Source: JARRON01 sp037383845 (GTDB lineage Bacteria > Pseudomonadota > Gammaproteobacteria > Steroidobacterales > XN24). From it: a stretch of DNA of 64,000 nucleotides. Below are positions 1 to 8,531 of this stretch, piece by piece. Below the pieces are notes generated by a model. That model did not search any database and was not told where the DNA came from. It saw nothing but the letters and a program-made list of their open reading frames with translations. The stretch lies in contig JARRON010000002.1 in NCBI GenBank assembly GCA_037383845.1, positions 1 to 64,000 of the forward strand, read 5' to 3'. Position 1 is the first letter of the stretch; every line of letters begins with the position of its first letter. Made by a program: the position numbers and the translations under genes.

Positions 1-177
1 CCCCGGGCTCATCCGCAAGGGATAGCAGCCGGGGCAAGTGACTGATCCGACTTGGGGGAGCCGGACCGCTTGCCCGCTCAGGGAGGACCGCGGGCGAGCG
101 TCGTGATGGCGCTCGGGAAATCGGACCCGGGGCAGGCGGCAAAGTTCCCGGGTTGGCCACGGGATCTCGGCCCGCGC
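1..177. other. Window edge downstream of polA
   Basis: GC-rich stretch between the window edge and the polA stop codon. I find no convincing coding region and no clean hairpin followed by a T-run. An ATG on the minus strand at 10-12 could open the next gene downstream of polA, but only four codons are visible and there is no good ribosome binding site, so I do not call it. Confidence 0.4.
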
Positions 178-2868
178 TTAGTGGGCCTCGTCCCAGTTGG
201 CGCCGGCCCGGGCGTCCACCTTCAGCGGAACGCTCAGTTCCGCCGCGGAGGCCATGAGCTCGACGATCCGCGGCATCACCGTGTCCAGCTCGCCCTCGGG
301 CACTTCCAGCACGAGTTCGTCGTGGACCTGCATGATGAGCCGGGTGTCCGTGGCGGTTTCGGCCAGCCACCGGTCCACCTGGATCATGGCCCGCTTGATG
401 ATGTCCGCGGCGGTGCCCTGCATGGGGGCGTTGATGGCGCTGCGTTCTGCATACTGCCGGCGCTGGGCGTTGCGGGACTTGATCTCGGGCAGGTACAGCC
501 GCCGGCCGAACACCGTCTCGACGTAGCCCTCCCTGCGGGCACGCTCGCGGGTTTCGTCCATGTAGGCCTTCACACCGGGGTAGCGCTGGAAATACAGGTC
601 CACGTATTCCTGGGCCGCGCTCCGGTCGATGCCCAGCTGGCGGGCCAGGCCGAAGGCGGACATGCCGTAGATGAGCCCGAAATTCACGGCCTTGGCGGAG
701 CGCCGCTGTTCTGCGGTGACCTTGCCCTCCGGGACGCCCATGACTTCCGCGGCGGTGGCCCGGTGGATGTCCCGGTCCTCGCGGAACGCTTTGCGCAGGC
801 CCTCGTCGCCGGAAAGGTGGGCCATGATGCGAAGCTCGATCTGGGAGTAGTCCGCGGCCACCAGGACGTGGCCGGGCGGCGCCACGAAGGCCTGCCGGAT
901 GCGCCGGCCCTCCGGCGTCCGCACCGGGATGTTCTGGAGGTTGGGATCCGACGATGACAGGCGCCCCGTCGCCGCCACCGCCTGGTGGTAGGAGGTGTGG
1001 AGGCGTCCGGCGTCATCCGCCATCTCCGGCAGCTTGTCCGTGTAGGTGGACTTGAGCTTGGCCAGGCCCCGGTACTCCAGCACCAGCCTCGGCAGTTCGT
1101 GCTGCGTCACCAGCTCCTCGAGAACGTCCTCCGCCGTTGAGGGCTTGCCGCCGGGGGTCTTCCTGACCACGGGAAGGGCCAGGCGCTCGAAAAGGATCTC
1201 CTGGAGCTGCTTGGAGGATCCCAGGTTGAAAGGTCCGCCCGCGGCTTCGAAGGCCCGGGTTTCCACCGCTGCCATGCCCTTTTCCAGCTCGCGACTCTGG
1301 CGGTTCAGGAGGCTCCGGTCGATGAGCACGCCGCGCCGTTCCATGCCGAACAGGATTGGCACCAGGGGCCGCTCGAGGTCCTCGTAGATACGCAGCAGCG
1401 ACGGGACGGCTTCCAGCCGGGGCCAGAGGGTCTCGTGCAGGCGCAGGGTGATATCCGCGTCCTCCGCTGCATAAGGCCCCGCCTGCTCGACCGGGACCTG
1501 GTCGAAGGTGATCTGTTTTGCGCCCTTGCCGGCCACGTCCTCGTACTTGACCGTCTCGTAGCCCAGGTACTTCTTCGCCACGGAGTCCATGTCGTGCCGG
1601 GTGGCGGTGGAGTCCAGGACATAAGACTCAAGCATGGTGTCGTAGTGGATTCCCGCCAGGCGAAGGCCGTGGTTCGCCAGCACGTGAGCGTCAAACTTCA
1701 GGTGATGGCCAACCTTCGCCCGCTCCGGGTCCTCCAGCAGCGGTCCCAGGGCGGCCAGGACCTCGTCCCGGTCCAGCTGGTCCGGCGCCCCGGCGTAGCC
1801 ATGGGCCAGGGGGACGTAAGCCGCCCGTCCCGGCGCGTCGGCGAAAGACACGCCAACGACCCGGGCGCGCATGTAATCCAGACTGTCGGTTTCCGTGTCG
1901 AAGGCGAACGCGGGCGCCTTCTGCAGCCGGTCGAGCCAGGCGTCCAGGCTCGCACGGTCCGTGATGATGTCGTAATCCGCCTCGACGGCGGCGGGCACTT
2001 CCCCGGTCTCGTGGTCATCCCCGGGGAGCTTTTTCAGCAGCGTGCCGAACTCGCACCGGGTGTAAAGCTTCCGAAGCCGGTCCGCGTCGGGCTCCCTGCG
2101 TCCCAGGTCCTCGATGCCCACGTCCAGGTCCACGTCACAGCGGATGGTGGCCAGCTCCCGGGACAGGTCCAGCTGCTCGAGATGGGCGCGCAGATTCTCG
2201 CCCGCCTTTCCGCCGACGTCGTCGGCCTGCGCCTTGAGGCTGTCGAGATCGCCGAACTGGTTGAGCCACTTGGCGGCGGTCTTCGGGCCGCACTTGGGTA
2301 TCCCGGGGATGTTGTCGGAGGTGTCCCCCACCAGCGCCAGCCAGTCCGTGATGCGATCCGGGCCCACGCCGAACTTCTCCCGGACCGATTCTGGCGTCAT
2401 CACGGAGCCGGTCATGGTGTTGACCAGGGTGACGTCGTCGGAGACCAGCTGAGCCATGTCCTTGTCGCCTGTGGACACCAGGGCAGGCAGGCCGCGGGAC
2501 TCCGCCTGCCTGACCAGGGTGCCGATGACGTCATCCGCCTCCACCCCGGGGACGCGCAGCAGCGGCAGACCCATGGCGTCGATGATGTCCAGCAGCGGAT
2601 CGACCTGGTCCCTGAGCTCGTCGGGCATGGGCGGCCGGTTGGCCTTGTATTCCTCGTAGAGCTCGTCACGGAAGGTCTTGCCCCTGGCGTCGAACACCAC
2701 GGCCACCTGTTCCGGCTCGTACTCATCCAGGAGCTTGTGAAGCATGTTGACGACGCCGTAGATGGCGCCTGTGGGTTCGCCGGCGGCGTTGGACAGCGGC
2801 GGAAGGGCATGGAAGGCCCGGTACAGGTAGGACGAGCCGTCCACGAGGACGACGGGTTTCTTGCTCAC
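178..2868 (-). CDS. polA: DNA polymerase I
   Basis: Replication and repair polymerase that processes Okazaki fragments and fills gaps. All three domains are present in 896 aa. The 5' nuclease (about 1-290) has VDGSSYLYRAF, GVEADDVIG and GDTSDNIPG. The 3'-5' exonuclease (about 305-490) keeps DTET, LKFD and YAAEDAD, so proofreading looks intact. The polymerase domain (about 500-896) has motif A DYSQIELRI, the O-helix segment KAVNFGLIYG and motif C QVHDELVLEV. The ATG overlaps the lysA stop by 4 bp, so it sits at the end of the long minus-strand string. The product is certain; being the last gene of an amino-acid gene string is an unusual setting. Confidence 0.98.
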   Translation of the reverse strand: MSKKPVVLVDGSSYLYRAFHALPPLSNAAGEPTGAIYGVVNMLHKLLDEYEPEQVAVVFDARGKTFRDELYEEYKANRPPMPDELRDQVDPLLDIIDAMGLPLLRVPGVEADDVIGTLVRQAESRGLPALVSTGDKDMAQLVSDDVTLVNTMTGSVMTPESVREKFGVGPDRITDWLALVGDTSDNIPGIPKCGPKTAAKWLNQFGDLDSLKAQADDVGGKAGENLRAHLEQLDLSRELATIRCDVDLDVGIEDLGRREPDADRLRKLYTRCEFGTLLKKLPGDDHETGEVPAAVEADYDIITDRASLDAWLDRLQKAPAFAFDTETDSLDYMRARVVGVSFADAPGRAAYVPLAHGYAGAPDQLDRDEVLAALGPLLEDPERAKVGHHLKFDAHVLANHGLRLAGIHYDTMLESYVLDSTATRHDMDSVAKKYLGYETVKYEDVAGKGAKQITFDQVPVEQAGPYAAEDADITLRLHETLWPRLEAVPSLLRIYEDLERPLVPILFGMERRGVLIDRSLLNRQSRELEKGMAAVETRAFEAAGGPFNLGSSKQLQEILFERLALPVVRKTPGGKPSTAEDVLEELVTQHELPRLVLEYRGLAKLKSTYTDKLPEMADDAGRLHTSYHQAVAATGRLSSSDPNLQNIPVRTPEGRRIRQAFVAPPGHVLVAADYSQIELRIMAHLSGDEGLRKAFREDRDIHRATAAEVMGVPEGKVTAEQRRSAKAVNFGLIYGMSAFGLARQLGIDRSAAQEYVDLYFQRYPGVKAYMDETRERARREGYVETVFGRRLYLPEIKSRNAQRRQYAERSAINAPMQGTAADIIKRAMIQVDRWLAETATDTRLIMQVHDELVLEVPEGELDTVMPRIVELMASAAELSVPLKVDARAGANWDEAH

Positions 2869-4121
2869 GGCCGCGCCTCCTCGAAGCGCGCCTCGCCCTG
2901 CCAGAGATCTTCGACGGTCTCCCGGCGGCGGACCAGCCGGGCCTCACCGTGGGCCACCATCACCTCTGCGGCACGGGGACGGGCGTTGTAGTTCGAACTC
3001 ATGACGAAACCGTAGGCCCCGGCGTCGGCCACGGCCAGCAGATCCCCGGACCCGACTGCCAGGGGGCGCTCCCGCCCCAGGAAATCGCCGGTCTCGCAGA
3101 CCGGGCCGACCACGTCCACGGAACCCGCGGGCGGGGCCTCGCGGACCGGCAGAATGGGATGGCGAGCCCCGTATAGCGCAGGACGGAGCAGGTCGTTCAT
3201 GGCCCCGTCCACCAGGGCGAAACGCCGCTGGTGGCTGTCCTTCACGTAGGCAACCCGGGTGAGCAGCAGCCCGGCCGGCCCCGCGATGGAGCGTCCCGGC
3301 TCCACCACGATCTCCAGCCCGGAAGCCGACAGCGCCTCGACGACAACCCGTGCGTACTCGGCGGGCGGGGGTGCTGTCAGTCCGTCGTGGTCGATGCCCA
3401 GGCCGCCGCCGGCGTCCAGGTGGGTCAGGGCCGCCCCGGACCCGGCCAGTTCGCGCGCCAGCTGCGCCAGCTGTTGCAGCGCCGTCGACAACGGTGACAG
3501 GTCGGTCATCTGGGAACCGATGTGGCACGCCAGGCCGGTCAGGCGGATACCGGGAAGGCCCATCGCCCGCTCGGCCGCCGCGCCGGCTTCGTCCATGGAG
3601 ATGCCGAACTTGTGGTCCCTGCGGCCCGTGGAGATGTGGGGGTGACCGCCGGCCTCCACGTCGGGATTGACCCGCAGCGCCACCGGCGCCGTCCGGCCCC
3701 GCCGGGCCGCCAGCTCCGACAGCAGCTCGAGTTCGGCTGCGGACTCCACGTTGAAGCAGCGCACCCCCGCCTCCAGGGCGCGTTCCAGCTCGTGCGTCAG
3801 CTTCGCGGCACCGGAGAACACGATACCGTCAGGGTGGCCCCCGGCGGCCAGGACCCGTTCCAGCTCTCCCCGGGAAACAATGTCGAAGCCCGCGCCGGCA
3901 TCCGCGAGGGCGCCGAGCACGGCCAGGTTGCCGTTGGCCTTGACCGCATAGCAGATCCTGGCCCGATGCCCGGCAAAGGCGTCTACATAGGCCTGGTATC
4001 GCGCCAGGAGGTCGGCCCGGGAGTAGACGTAGCAGGGCGTGCCGAACCGTCCGGCGATGGCCTCCAGCGGAACCCCGTCGACGCACAGGGCGCCGTCGAT
4101 ATAGCTCAAAGCCGGGCTCAA
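2865..4121 (-). CDS. lysA: Diaminopimelate decarboxylase
   Basis: PLP enzyme (fold III) that decarboxylates meso-diaminopimelate to L-lysine in the cytoplasm. The 418 aa protein has the PLP lysine in YAVKANGNLAVL (Lys61), then GSQMTDLSPL, DAGGGLGI, EPGRSIAGPAG and the C-terminal CETGDFLG and SSNYNARPRAAEV motifs. Length matches the E. coli enzyme (420 aa). The frame is open further upstream, but that part would overlap lptM. I chose the TTG whose first bases overlap the lptM stop (TTGA), with an AGGAAGGAA-type site just before it. The lptM-lysA order is a common gammaproteobacterial arrangement. Confidence 0.95.
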   Translation of the reverse strand: MSPALSYIDGALCVDGVPLEAIAGRFGTPCYVYSRADLLARYQAYVDAFAGHRARICYAVKANGNLAVLGALADAGAGFDIVSRGELERVLAAGGHPDGIVFSGAAKLTHELERALEAGVRCFNVESAAELELLSELAARRGRTAPVALRVNPDVEAGGHPHISTGRRDHKFGISMDEAGAAAERAMGLPGIRLTGLACHIGSQMTDLSPLSTALQQLAQLARELAGSGAALTHLDAGGGLGIDHDGLTAPPPAEYARVVVEALSASGLEIVVEPGRSIAGPAGLLLTRVAYVKDSHQRRFALVDGAMNDLLRPALYGARHPILPVREAPPAGSVDVVGPVCETGDFLGRERPLAVGSGDLLAVADAGAYGFVMSSNYNARPRAAEVMVAHGEARLVRRRETVEDLWQGEARFEEARP

Positions 4122-4279
4122 GGTTCCTTCCTGTCCTCGGCGTCCTCCTGGCCAGGGTCGCCGTTCCCCGCGGCGGCTTCCGGGGGACCGGCTTCCGTTT
4201 CCGGCAGGTACAGCGGGCCCCGGACGCCACAGGCGCACACAGCGAGCGTCAGAACCAGGATGGATACAAGGCGGATCAT
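4118..4279 (-). CDS. lptM: LptM-type small lipoprotein (YifL family)
   Basis: A 53-aa lipoprotein precursor. A short basic/hydrophobic signal (MIRLVSILVLTLAVCAC) ends at the lipidated Cys17, followed by GVRGPLYLPE, the hallmark CG-x-x-GPLYLP block of LptM/YifL. The rest is a low-complexity acidic tail. In E. coli LptM assists assembly of the LptDE lipopolysaccharide translocon in the outer membrane. It lies directly upstream of lysA and overlaps its TTG start, the usual place for this gene. The small size makes it easy to miss. Recognition rests on the N-terminal motif and position; function is inferred from the family. Confidence 0.85.
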   Translation of the reverse strand: MIRLVSILVLTLAVCACGVRGPLYLPETEAGPPEAAAGNGDPGQEDAEDRKEP

Positions 4280-4298
4280 TCGTCACGGCTCCCCCGGG

Positions 4299-4922
4299 CT
4301 ACGGGAGTATAGCGTCCTGCAGCGCCCAGACCTGCCACCGTTCCCTGCCGGAAAACACCGGCGCCGACGCTTCCGTCGGAGCATCTTCCATTCGCCGGAA
4401 ACTCTCCTGCAGCAGCCCGTCCAGCTCGTGCTCCGGCACGGGGAACGGGGGTCCCCCGTGTCCGGTCGGGCCGAGGAGGAAGAACCCGGCCAGGACCCCG
4501 CCGGGGGCCATGACCTCCAGGAGCTTGTCGCGCCAGGCGCTCCGAAGTGACGGCGGCAGAGCGCAAAGAAACGCCCGCTCGTAGACCAGGTCGTAGCCGC
4601 CGTCCGCCGGCAACGCGAAGAAGTCCGCAAGCTTCACCAGGTGGGCGCGTTTCCCCAGGATTCGCCGCGCCTCGGCAACGGCCTCGCCGCTGAAGTCGAC
4701 GGCCGCGACGTCCCAGCCGGCCTCGGCCAGCCTGCCGGCCTCCCAGGCCGACCCGCAGCCCGGTACCAGCGCCCGACCGGGCGCCGCCTGGCGGCTGAGC
4801 CACTGGTCCAGCCGGGCGGGAACGCCGCCGGGATCCCAGGGCTTCCGGCCCGCCCGGTACAGGGCGTCCCAGTGCGCCGGGCCGTACCAGGCGTCCCGTG
4901 GAGGCACCTCGCCGGCGGTCAT
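4299..4922 (-). CDS. SAM-dependent methyltransferase, TPMT family
   Basis: Class I methyltransferase of 207 aa. The N-terminal WDALYRAGRKPWDPGGVP matches the W-x-x-x-Y-x-x-G-x-x-PWD-x-G signature of the thiopurine methyltransferase family. The SAM site follows with ALVPGCGSAWEAGRLA (motif I) and AAVDFS (motif II). Bacterial members act on thiopurines, selenium or tellurium compounds or unknown small molecules, so the substrate cannot be read here. Its ATG overlaps the stop of the upstream thioesterase and it ends 19 bp before lptM, so it is part of the minus-strand string. I chose the ATG at the start of the recognisable fold; an upstream extension would overlap the thioesterase in another frame. 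Confidence 0.85.
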   Translation of the reverse strand: MTAGEVPPRDAWYGPAHWDALYRAGRKPWDPGGVPARLDQWLSRQAAPGRALVPGCGSAWEAGRLAEAGWDVAAVDFSGEAVAEARRILGKRAHLVKLADFFALPADGGYDLVYERAFLCALPPSLRSAWRDKLLEVMAPGGVLAGFFLLGPTGHGGPPFPVPEHELDGLLQESFRRMEDAPTEASAPVFSGRERWQVWALQDAILP

Positions 4923-5350
4923 TCGCGGGGCCGGCGAAGGACGGCCACGGTAAGCCGGGACACGCAGACCAGGCGGTCCTGTTCGTCGCTGATCCGGGTC
5001 TCCCAGACCTGGGTGCTCCGTCCCACGTGGACGGGCGTGACGACGCCGGTGACCCTGCCCGTGGCGACGGTGCGGACGTGGTTGGCGTTGATTTCCAAGC
5101 CCGCCGCGTAGTAGCTGCGCGTGTCCAGGCAGTGGTTGGCGGCCACGCTGCCCAGGGTTTCGGCCAGCACGACGGAGGCGCCGCCGTGGAGGTGGCCGAA
5201 GGGCGTATGGGTGCGGGCGTCCACCGGCATGGTGGCCGTGATGCTGGCGGGTCCCACGTCGGTGAAGCGGATATCCAGGTGCTCCACCATGGTGTTTGCC
5301 GACATGGCCACGAGCTCGTCCAGAGTCGGCGGATGGTGCCAGCAGCTCAC
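4919..5350 (-). CDS. Hotdog-fold acyl-CoA thioesterase (YdiI/MenI-like)
   Basis: A 143-aa single-domain thioesterase. The segment around TMPVDARTHTPFGHLHGGASVVLAE carries the HGGAS helix with the catalytic Glu, and GLEINANHVR and GRSTQVWE follow. It is very close in pattern to E. coli YdiI (MenI), which hydrolyses 1,4-dihydroxy-2-naphthoyl-CoA and other acyl-CoAs. No men genes are nearby, so the physiological substrate is open. The GTG start overlaps the argH stop (GTGA), implying translational coupling to the arginine genes. A start at the internal Met of MSANTMVEHLD is possible but would remove conserved N-terminal residues. Confidence 0.88.
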   Translation of the reverse strand: MSCWHHPPTLDELVAMSANTMVEHLDIRFTDVGPASITATMPVDARTHTPFGHLHGGASVVLAETLGSVAANHCLDTRSYYAAGLEINANHVRTVATGRVTGVVTPVHVGRSTQVWETRISDEQDRLVCVSRLTVAVLRRPRE

Positions 5351-6552
5351 GACTTCCCGCCGCCGCGCCGGGAACGGATGCGCTCGCCGATGCGGCGGTA
5401 GGCTTCCCGGAACGGCACGTCTTCGTCCACGACCATCCGATAGGCGGCCTCCGTGGCGTAGAGGTCCTGCTCCATGCGGATGTTCTCGCGGATGAAACGG
5501 ACTTCCGGCAGGGCATACGCCAGCACCGACAGGGTCCCCTCGGCCAGGTCGATGGCGCGGAACAGCGGTGCCTTCAGAAGCTGAAGGTCCCGGTGGTAGC
5601 CCGACGTGAGCTTCATGGGCACGGCCAGGGCTTCGGTCAGGCAGCCCATGGTGGTGGCGGCCCGGGCCCGGATGAGCTCGAACACGTCCGGGTTGCGTTT
5701 CTGCGGCATGATGGACGAGCCGGTGGTCATGGATGCCGGAAGCGCGACGTAGCTGAACTCCTGGCTGCAGAACAGGATGAGGTCCGCCGCCATCCGCCCC
5801 AGGTCCTGCATCAGCAGGTGAATCTCGAAGATGACCTGGGATTCCGCCTTGCCGCGGGACAGCTGGACCGCAGTAACCGGCTCGTGGTTGGCGGCGAAAC
5901 CCAGACCGGCACGGGTGTGCTCCCGGTCGATGGGGAGGACAGGCACACCGTATCCCGCCGCAGAGCCCAGGGGGTTCAGGTCGGCTCTGCGGCGGGCGGC
6001 CAGCAGGCCGGCGGCGTTGTCCCGGACTTCGGTGGCGTAGCCGCCGGCCCACAGCGGGACGGAGCTCGGCATGGCCGGCTGAAGGTGGGTGTAGCCGGGC
6101 AGGGGCGTGTCGGCCTCCCGCTCGGCCAGGCCGTCCAGGGCCTCCGCCACGGCGATGGCGCCGTCATGCAGGCGCTGGCACGTGTCCTTCAGGTAGAGCC
6201 TCAGCGCCGTCAGGACCTGGTCGTTCCGGGAGCGGCCCAGGTGGAGACGGGCCCCGGCCTCCGGGTAGCGCAGCGACAGTCGGTGCTCCAGGGCGTTATG
6301 GACGTCCTCTTCCTGCAGGCCGATGGTCCACTCGCCGCGGTCGTGGGCCGCGACCAGGTCCTCCAGCCCTTCCCGGATCTGCGCCAGGTGCGCTTCGCTG
6401 ATGAGGCCCCGGGACTGCAGCATGGCGGCGTGGGCGATGGAGGCGCGCACGTCGTGGGCCACCAGCCGGTTGTCCAGGTGGTGGTCTTCTCCCGCCGTGT
6501 AGGTCAGCACCTGGGCGTCGAGGGGCTCCCCCTTGTCCCACATGCGGCTCAC
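5347..6552 (-). CDS. argH: Argininosuccinate lyase
   Basis: Last step of arginine synthesis: argininosuccinate to arginine plus fumarate. The protein has 401 aa with the fumarase/aspartase superfamily signature GSSIMPQKRNPD, plus HLGRSRNDQ and GYTHLQPAMP. It is shorter than the usual 450-460 aa form, mainly at the C-terminus, like the compact forms found with acyl-ornithine carbamoyltransferases. The start is GTG at the argB stop (GTGA overlap); the ATG three codons in (MWDKG) is an alternative. It is downstream of argB and upstream of the thioesterase in the arginine cluster. Confidence 0.95.
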   Translation of the reverse strand: MSRMWDKGEPLDAQVLTYTAGEDHHLDNRLVAHDVRASIAHAAMLQSRGLISEAHLAQIREGLEDLVAAHDRGEWTIGLQEEDVHNALEHRLSLRYPEAGARLHLGRSRNDQVLTALRLYLKDTCQRLHDGAIAVAEALDGLAEREADTPLPGYTHLQPAMPSSVPLWAGGYATEVRDNAAGLLAARRRADLNPLGSAAGYGVPVLPIDREHTRAGLGFAANHEPVTAVQLSRGKAESQVIFEIHLLMQDLGRMAADLILFCSQEFSYVALPASMTTGSSIMPQKRNPDVFELIRARAATTMGCLTEALAVPMKLTSGYHRDLQLLKAPLFRAIDLAEGTLSVLAYALPEVRFIRENIRMEQDLYATEAAYRMVVDEDVPFREAYRRIGERIRSRRGGGKS

Positions 6553-7523
6553 GACGAACGCTCCCTGGCCGCCCGCCCGGGAGTCTCGACGGCCTGCTCC
6601 GCGGGCGTGAGGCTGCCCGTGTCCTCCACCACCAGGGTGCCTGTGCCCTCGTTGGTGAAGACCTCCAGGAGCAGGCTGTCGGGCACCTCGTAGGAGATGA
6701 CGTGGACCCTCGGTACGCCGCCCCGTATGGCCAGGTTGATGGCGTCGGCCTTGGGTTTCATGCCCGCCGCCAGCATGCCCTCGCCCCGCATGCGTTCCAG
6801 CCCGGCCAGGTCCAGGTAGGAGACCAGGCTGCGCGGGTCCGCCGGGTCCTCGAGGATGCCCGGGGCGCCGGTGACGAGGATCAGTTTCTCCGCCTTCAGC
6901 GCCGCGGCGATAGCGGCGGCAACCGTGTCGGCGTTGATGTTCAGCAGACGGCCCGAAGAGTCCGCCGAAAGGGGGCTGATGACCGGCAGAAAGCCTGCGT
7001 CCAGCTGCCGCCTCAGCACGCCGCTGTCCACCGCGTCGATGTCACCGACGAAGCCGAAATCCACGGGCCCGGACTCCACGCCGGAGATCGCCACCGGCGG
7101 GCGCTTGTGCGCCTGGATGAGGCCCGCGTCCACCCCGCTCATGCCCACCGCCGGCAGGCTCACGTCCCGGGCGGCCGCCAGGATGCGCGTATTGACGATG
7201 CCGTTGAGCACCATGGTGGCGACCTGCAGGGAGCCTTCATCCGTCACCCGCCGTCCCTCGACGAACTGGGCGGGCACGTCCAGGGCCCTGGCCAGTTCCG
7301 TGGACTGGGGTCCGCCGCCGTGGACGAGCACCGTGTGAATGCCGACCTCGTGGAGGATGCCGAGCTGCTCCACCAGGTGCATGGTGGACTCCTCGTCCGC
7401 GAAGACCGCGCCGCCGGCCTTCACCACGAACACCTTGCGCTTGAACATCCGGATGTAAGGCAGCGCGGCCTTGAGCGCGGTGACCGCGATGGCCCGTTCG
7501 CCGCGGTTGTGGATCATGGTCAT
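6549..7523 (-). CDS. argB: N-acyl-glutamate kinase (acetylglutamate kinase family)
   Basis: Phosphorylates the gamma-carboxylate of N-acylglutamate, the second step of arginine synthesis. The 324-aa amino-acid-kinase fold shows VVKAGGAVF (phosphate-binding Lys), HGGGPQSTELAR, FVEGRRVTD and a conserved NADT in LLNINADTVAAA. The glycine loop VKAGGA differs from the common IKLGG. The block VDFGFVGDIDAVDS resembles my recollection of the Bacteroides succinyl-type enzyme, which is relevant to whether this pathway uses acetyl or succinyl blocking groups. The ATG lies 3 bp after argF'; an in-frame Met two codons later is an alternative start. Confidence 0.93.
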   Translation of the reverse strand: MTMIHNRGERAIAVTALKAALPYIRMFKRKVFVVKAGGAVFADEESTMHLVEQLGILHEVGIHTVLVHGGGPQSTELARALDVPAQFVEGRRVTDEGSLQVATMVLNGIVNTRILAAARDVSLPAVGMSGVDAGLIQAHKRPPVAISGVESGPVDFGFVGDIDAVDSGVLRRQLDAGFLPVISPLSADSSGRLLNINADTVAAAIAAALKAEKLILVTGAPGILEDPADPRSLVSYLDLAGLERMRGEGMLAAGMKPKADAINLAIRGGVPRVHVISYEVPDSLLLEVFTNEGTGTLVVEDTGSLTPAEQAVETPGRAARERSS

Positions 7524-7526
7524 GAA

Positions 7527-8531
7527 CTAGTTTCCCCTGAGCAGGCGATGCAGGACCGCCATCTGAACCGTCATCCTGTTGCGCGCCTGGGGCAGAACCC
7601 GGCTGCGGGGGCCGTCCAGGACCTCGTCGGCCACGACTACGTTGCGGCGCACGGGCAGGCAGTGCATGAAGACCGCGTCGTCCTGGGCGGAGTCGAACCA
7701 GCTCTCCCGGACCATCCAGTCCTCGAGGCTGGCGCGCATCGTCCGGTCGTCGCCCGGCCGGCCATAGTAACGCGTCGAGGCCCAGCTCTTTGCGTAGATC
7801 ACGTGGGCGCCTTCGGTCGCTTCCCGGGGATCTTGGCTTTCCCTCAAGGATCCGCCCGACGCCTCGGCCGCCGCCCGGGCGCCGGCCATAATGGATTCCG
7901 GGAGCTCGTAGCCTTCGGGCCGGAGCACCGTCACGTCCATCCCCCGCATAGCGGCCATGTGCACCACCGCCGAGGGCACGGCCAGGGGCAGCGGCGACGG
8001 ATGGTTCGCCCAGGACAGGACGAACTTGCCCCCGCTGGCCGGGATGTTCAGGTCGTCCATGGTTTTCCAGTCCCCGAGCGCCTGGCACGGGTGGTTTACG
8101 GCGGATTCCAGGTTGATCAGGGGAACCGGGCACAGCCCGGCCATCTCCATGAACTTGCGCTCCTCCACGTCGGCGTCCAGGTCGATACCACCGCCGAAGG
8201 CGCGGATGCCGAGCACGTCGGAGTAGCCCGCCAGCACGGGCACCGCTTCCCGGATGTGCTCGGCGGCTTCCCCGTCCATGACGATTCCGTCCCGGGTCTC
8301 GAGCTTCCAGGTGGCGGCCCCCGGAGTGATCACGAACGAGGTGCCGCCCAGGCGGCCCATGGCCGCCTGGAACGAGGCCACGGTTCGCAGGGAAGGATTC
8401 AGGAAAAGCATGCCCAGCACCTTGCCGCTGAGGGCCTGGGGCTGGGGGTTCCGGTCCAGGTGATCCGCCAGTTCCAGGAGGGCGCTCACTTCGTCGGAGC
8501 TGAGTTCGGCCAGGTCGATAAAGCGCTTCAC
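7527..8531 (-). CDS. argF': N-acyl-ornithine carbamoyltransferase (succinyl/acetyl type)
   Basis: Carbamoylates a blocked ornithine (N-acetyl- or N-succinyl-) rather than free ornithine. 334 aa. The carbamoyl-phosphate site is NPSLRTVASF (ordinary enzymes have S-x-R-T-R-T). Further motifs are TWKLETRDGIVMDG, HPCQAL, SWANHPSPLPLAV and HCLPVRRNVVVADEV. The position that separates acetyl (Glu92 in Xanthomonas) from succinyl (Pro90 in Bacteroides fragilis) enzymes is Ala90 here. The carboxylated lysine of the Xanthomonas enzyme (K302) is replaced by Val. WKLET, PSPLPLAV and RPEGYEL resemble the Bacteroides enzyme more, so succinylornithine is a plausible substrate; this is inference. The ATG overlaps the argD stop. 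Confidence 0.9.
   Translation of the reverse strand: MKRFIDLAELSSDEVSALLELADHLDRNPQPQALSGKVLGMLFLNPSLRTVASFQAAMGRLGGTSFVITPGAATWKLETRDGIVMDGEAAEHIREAVPVLAGYSDVLGIRAFGGGIDLDADVEERKFMEMAGLCPVPLINLESAVNHPCQALGDWKTMDDLNIPASGGKFVLSWANHPSPLPLAVPSAVVHMAAMRGMDVTVLRPEGYELPESIMAGARAAAEASGGSLRESQDPREATEGAHVIYAKSWASTRYYGRPGDDRTMRASLEDWMVRESWFDSAQDDAVFMHCLPVRRNVVVADEVLDGPRSRVLPQARNRMTVQMAVLHRLLRGN

Noticed and set aside
1..36. Possible terminator hairpin at the window edge
   Set aside because: The CCCCGGGCT and AGCCGGGG arms do not pair cleanly, the loop is long, and no T-run follows on either strand.
1435..2991. Long open frame on the plus strand opposite polA, lysA start
   Set aside because: It is antisense to the intact polA gene, has Val/Gln/Arg-rich composition without motifs, and arises because GC-rich coding sequence leaves the reverse frames open.
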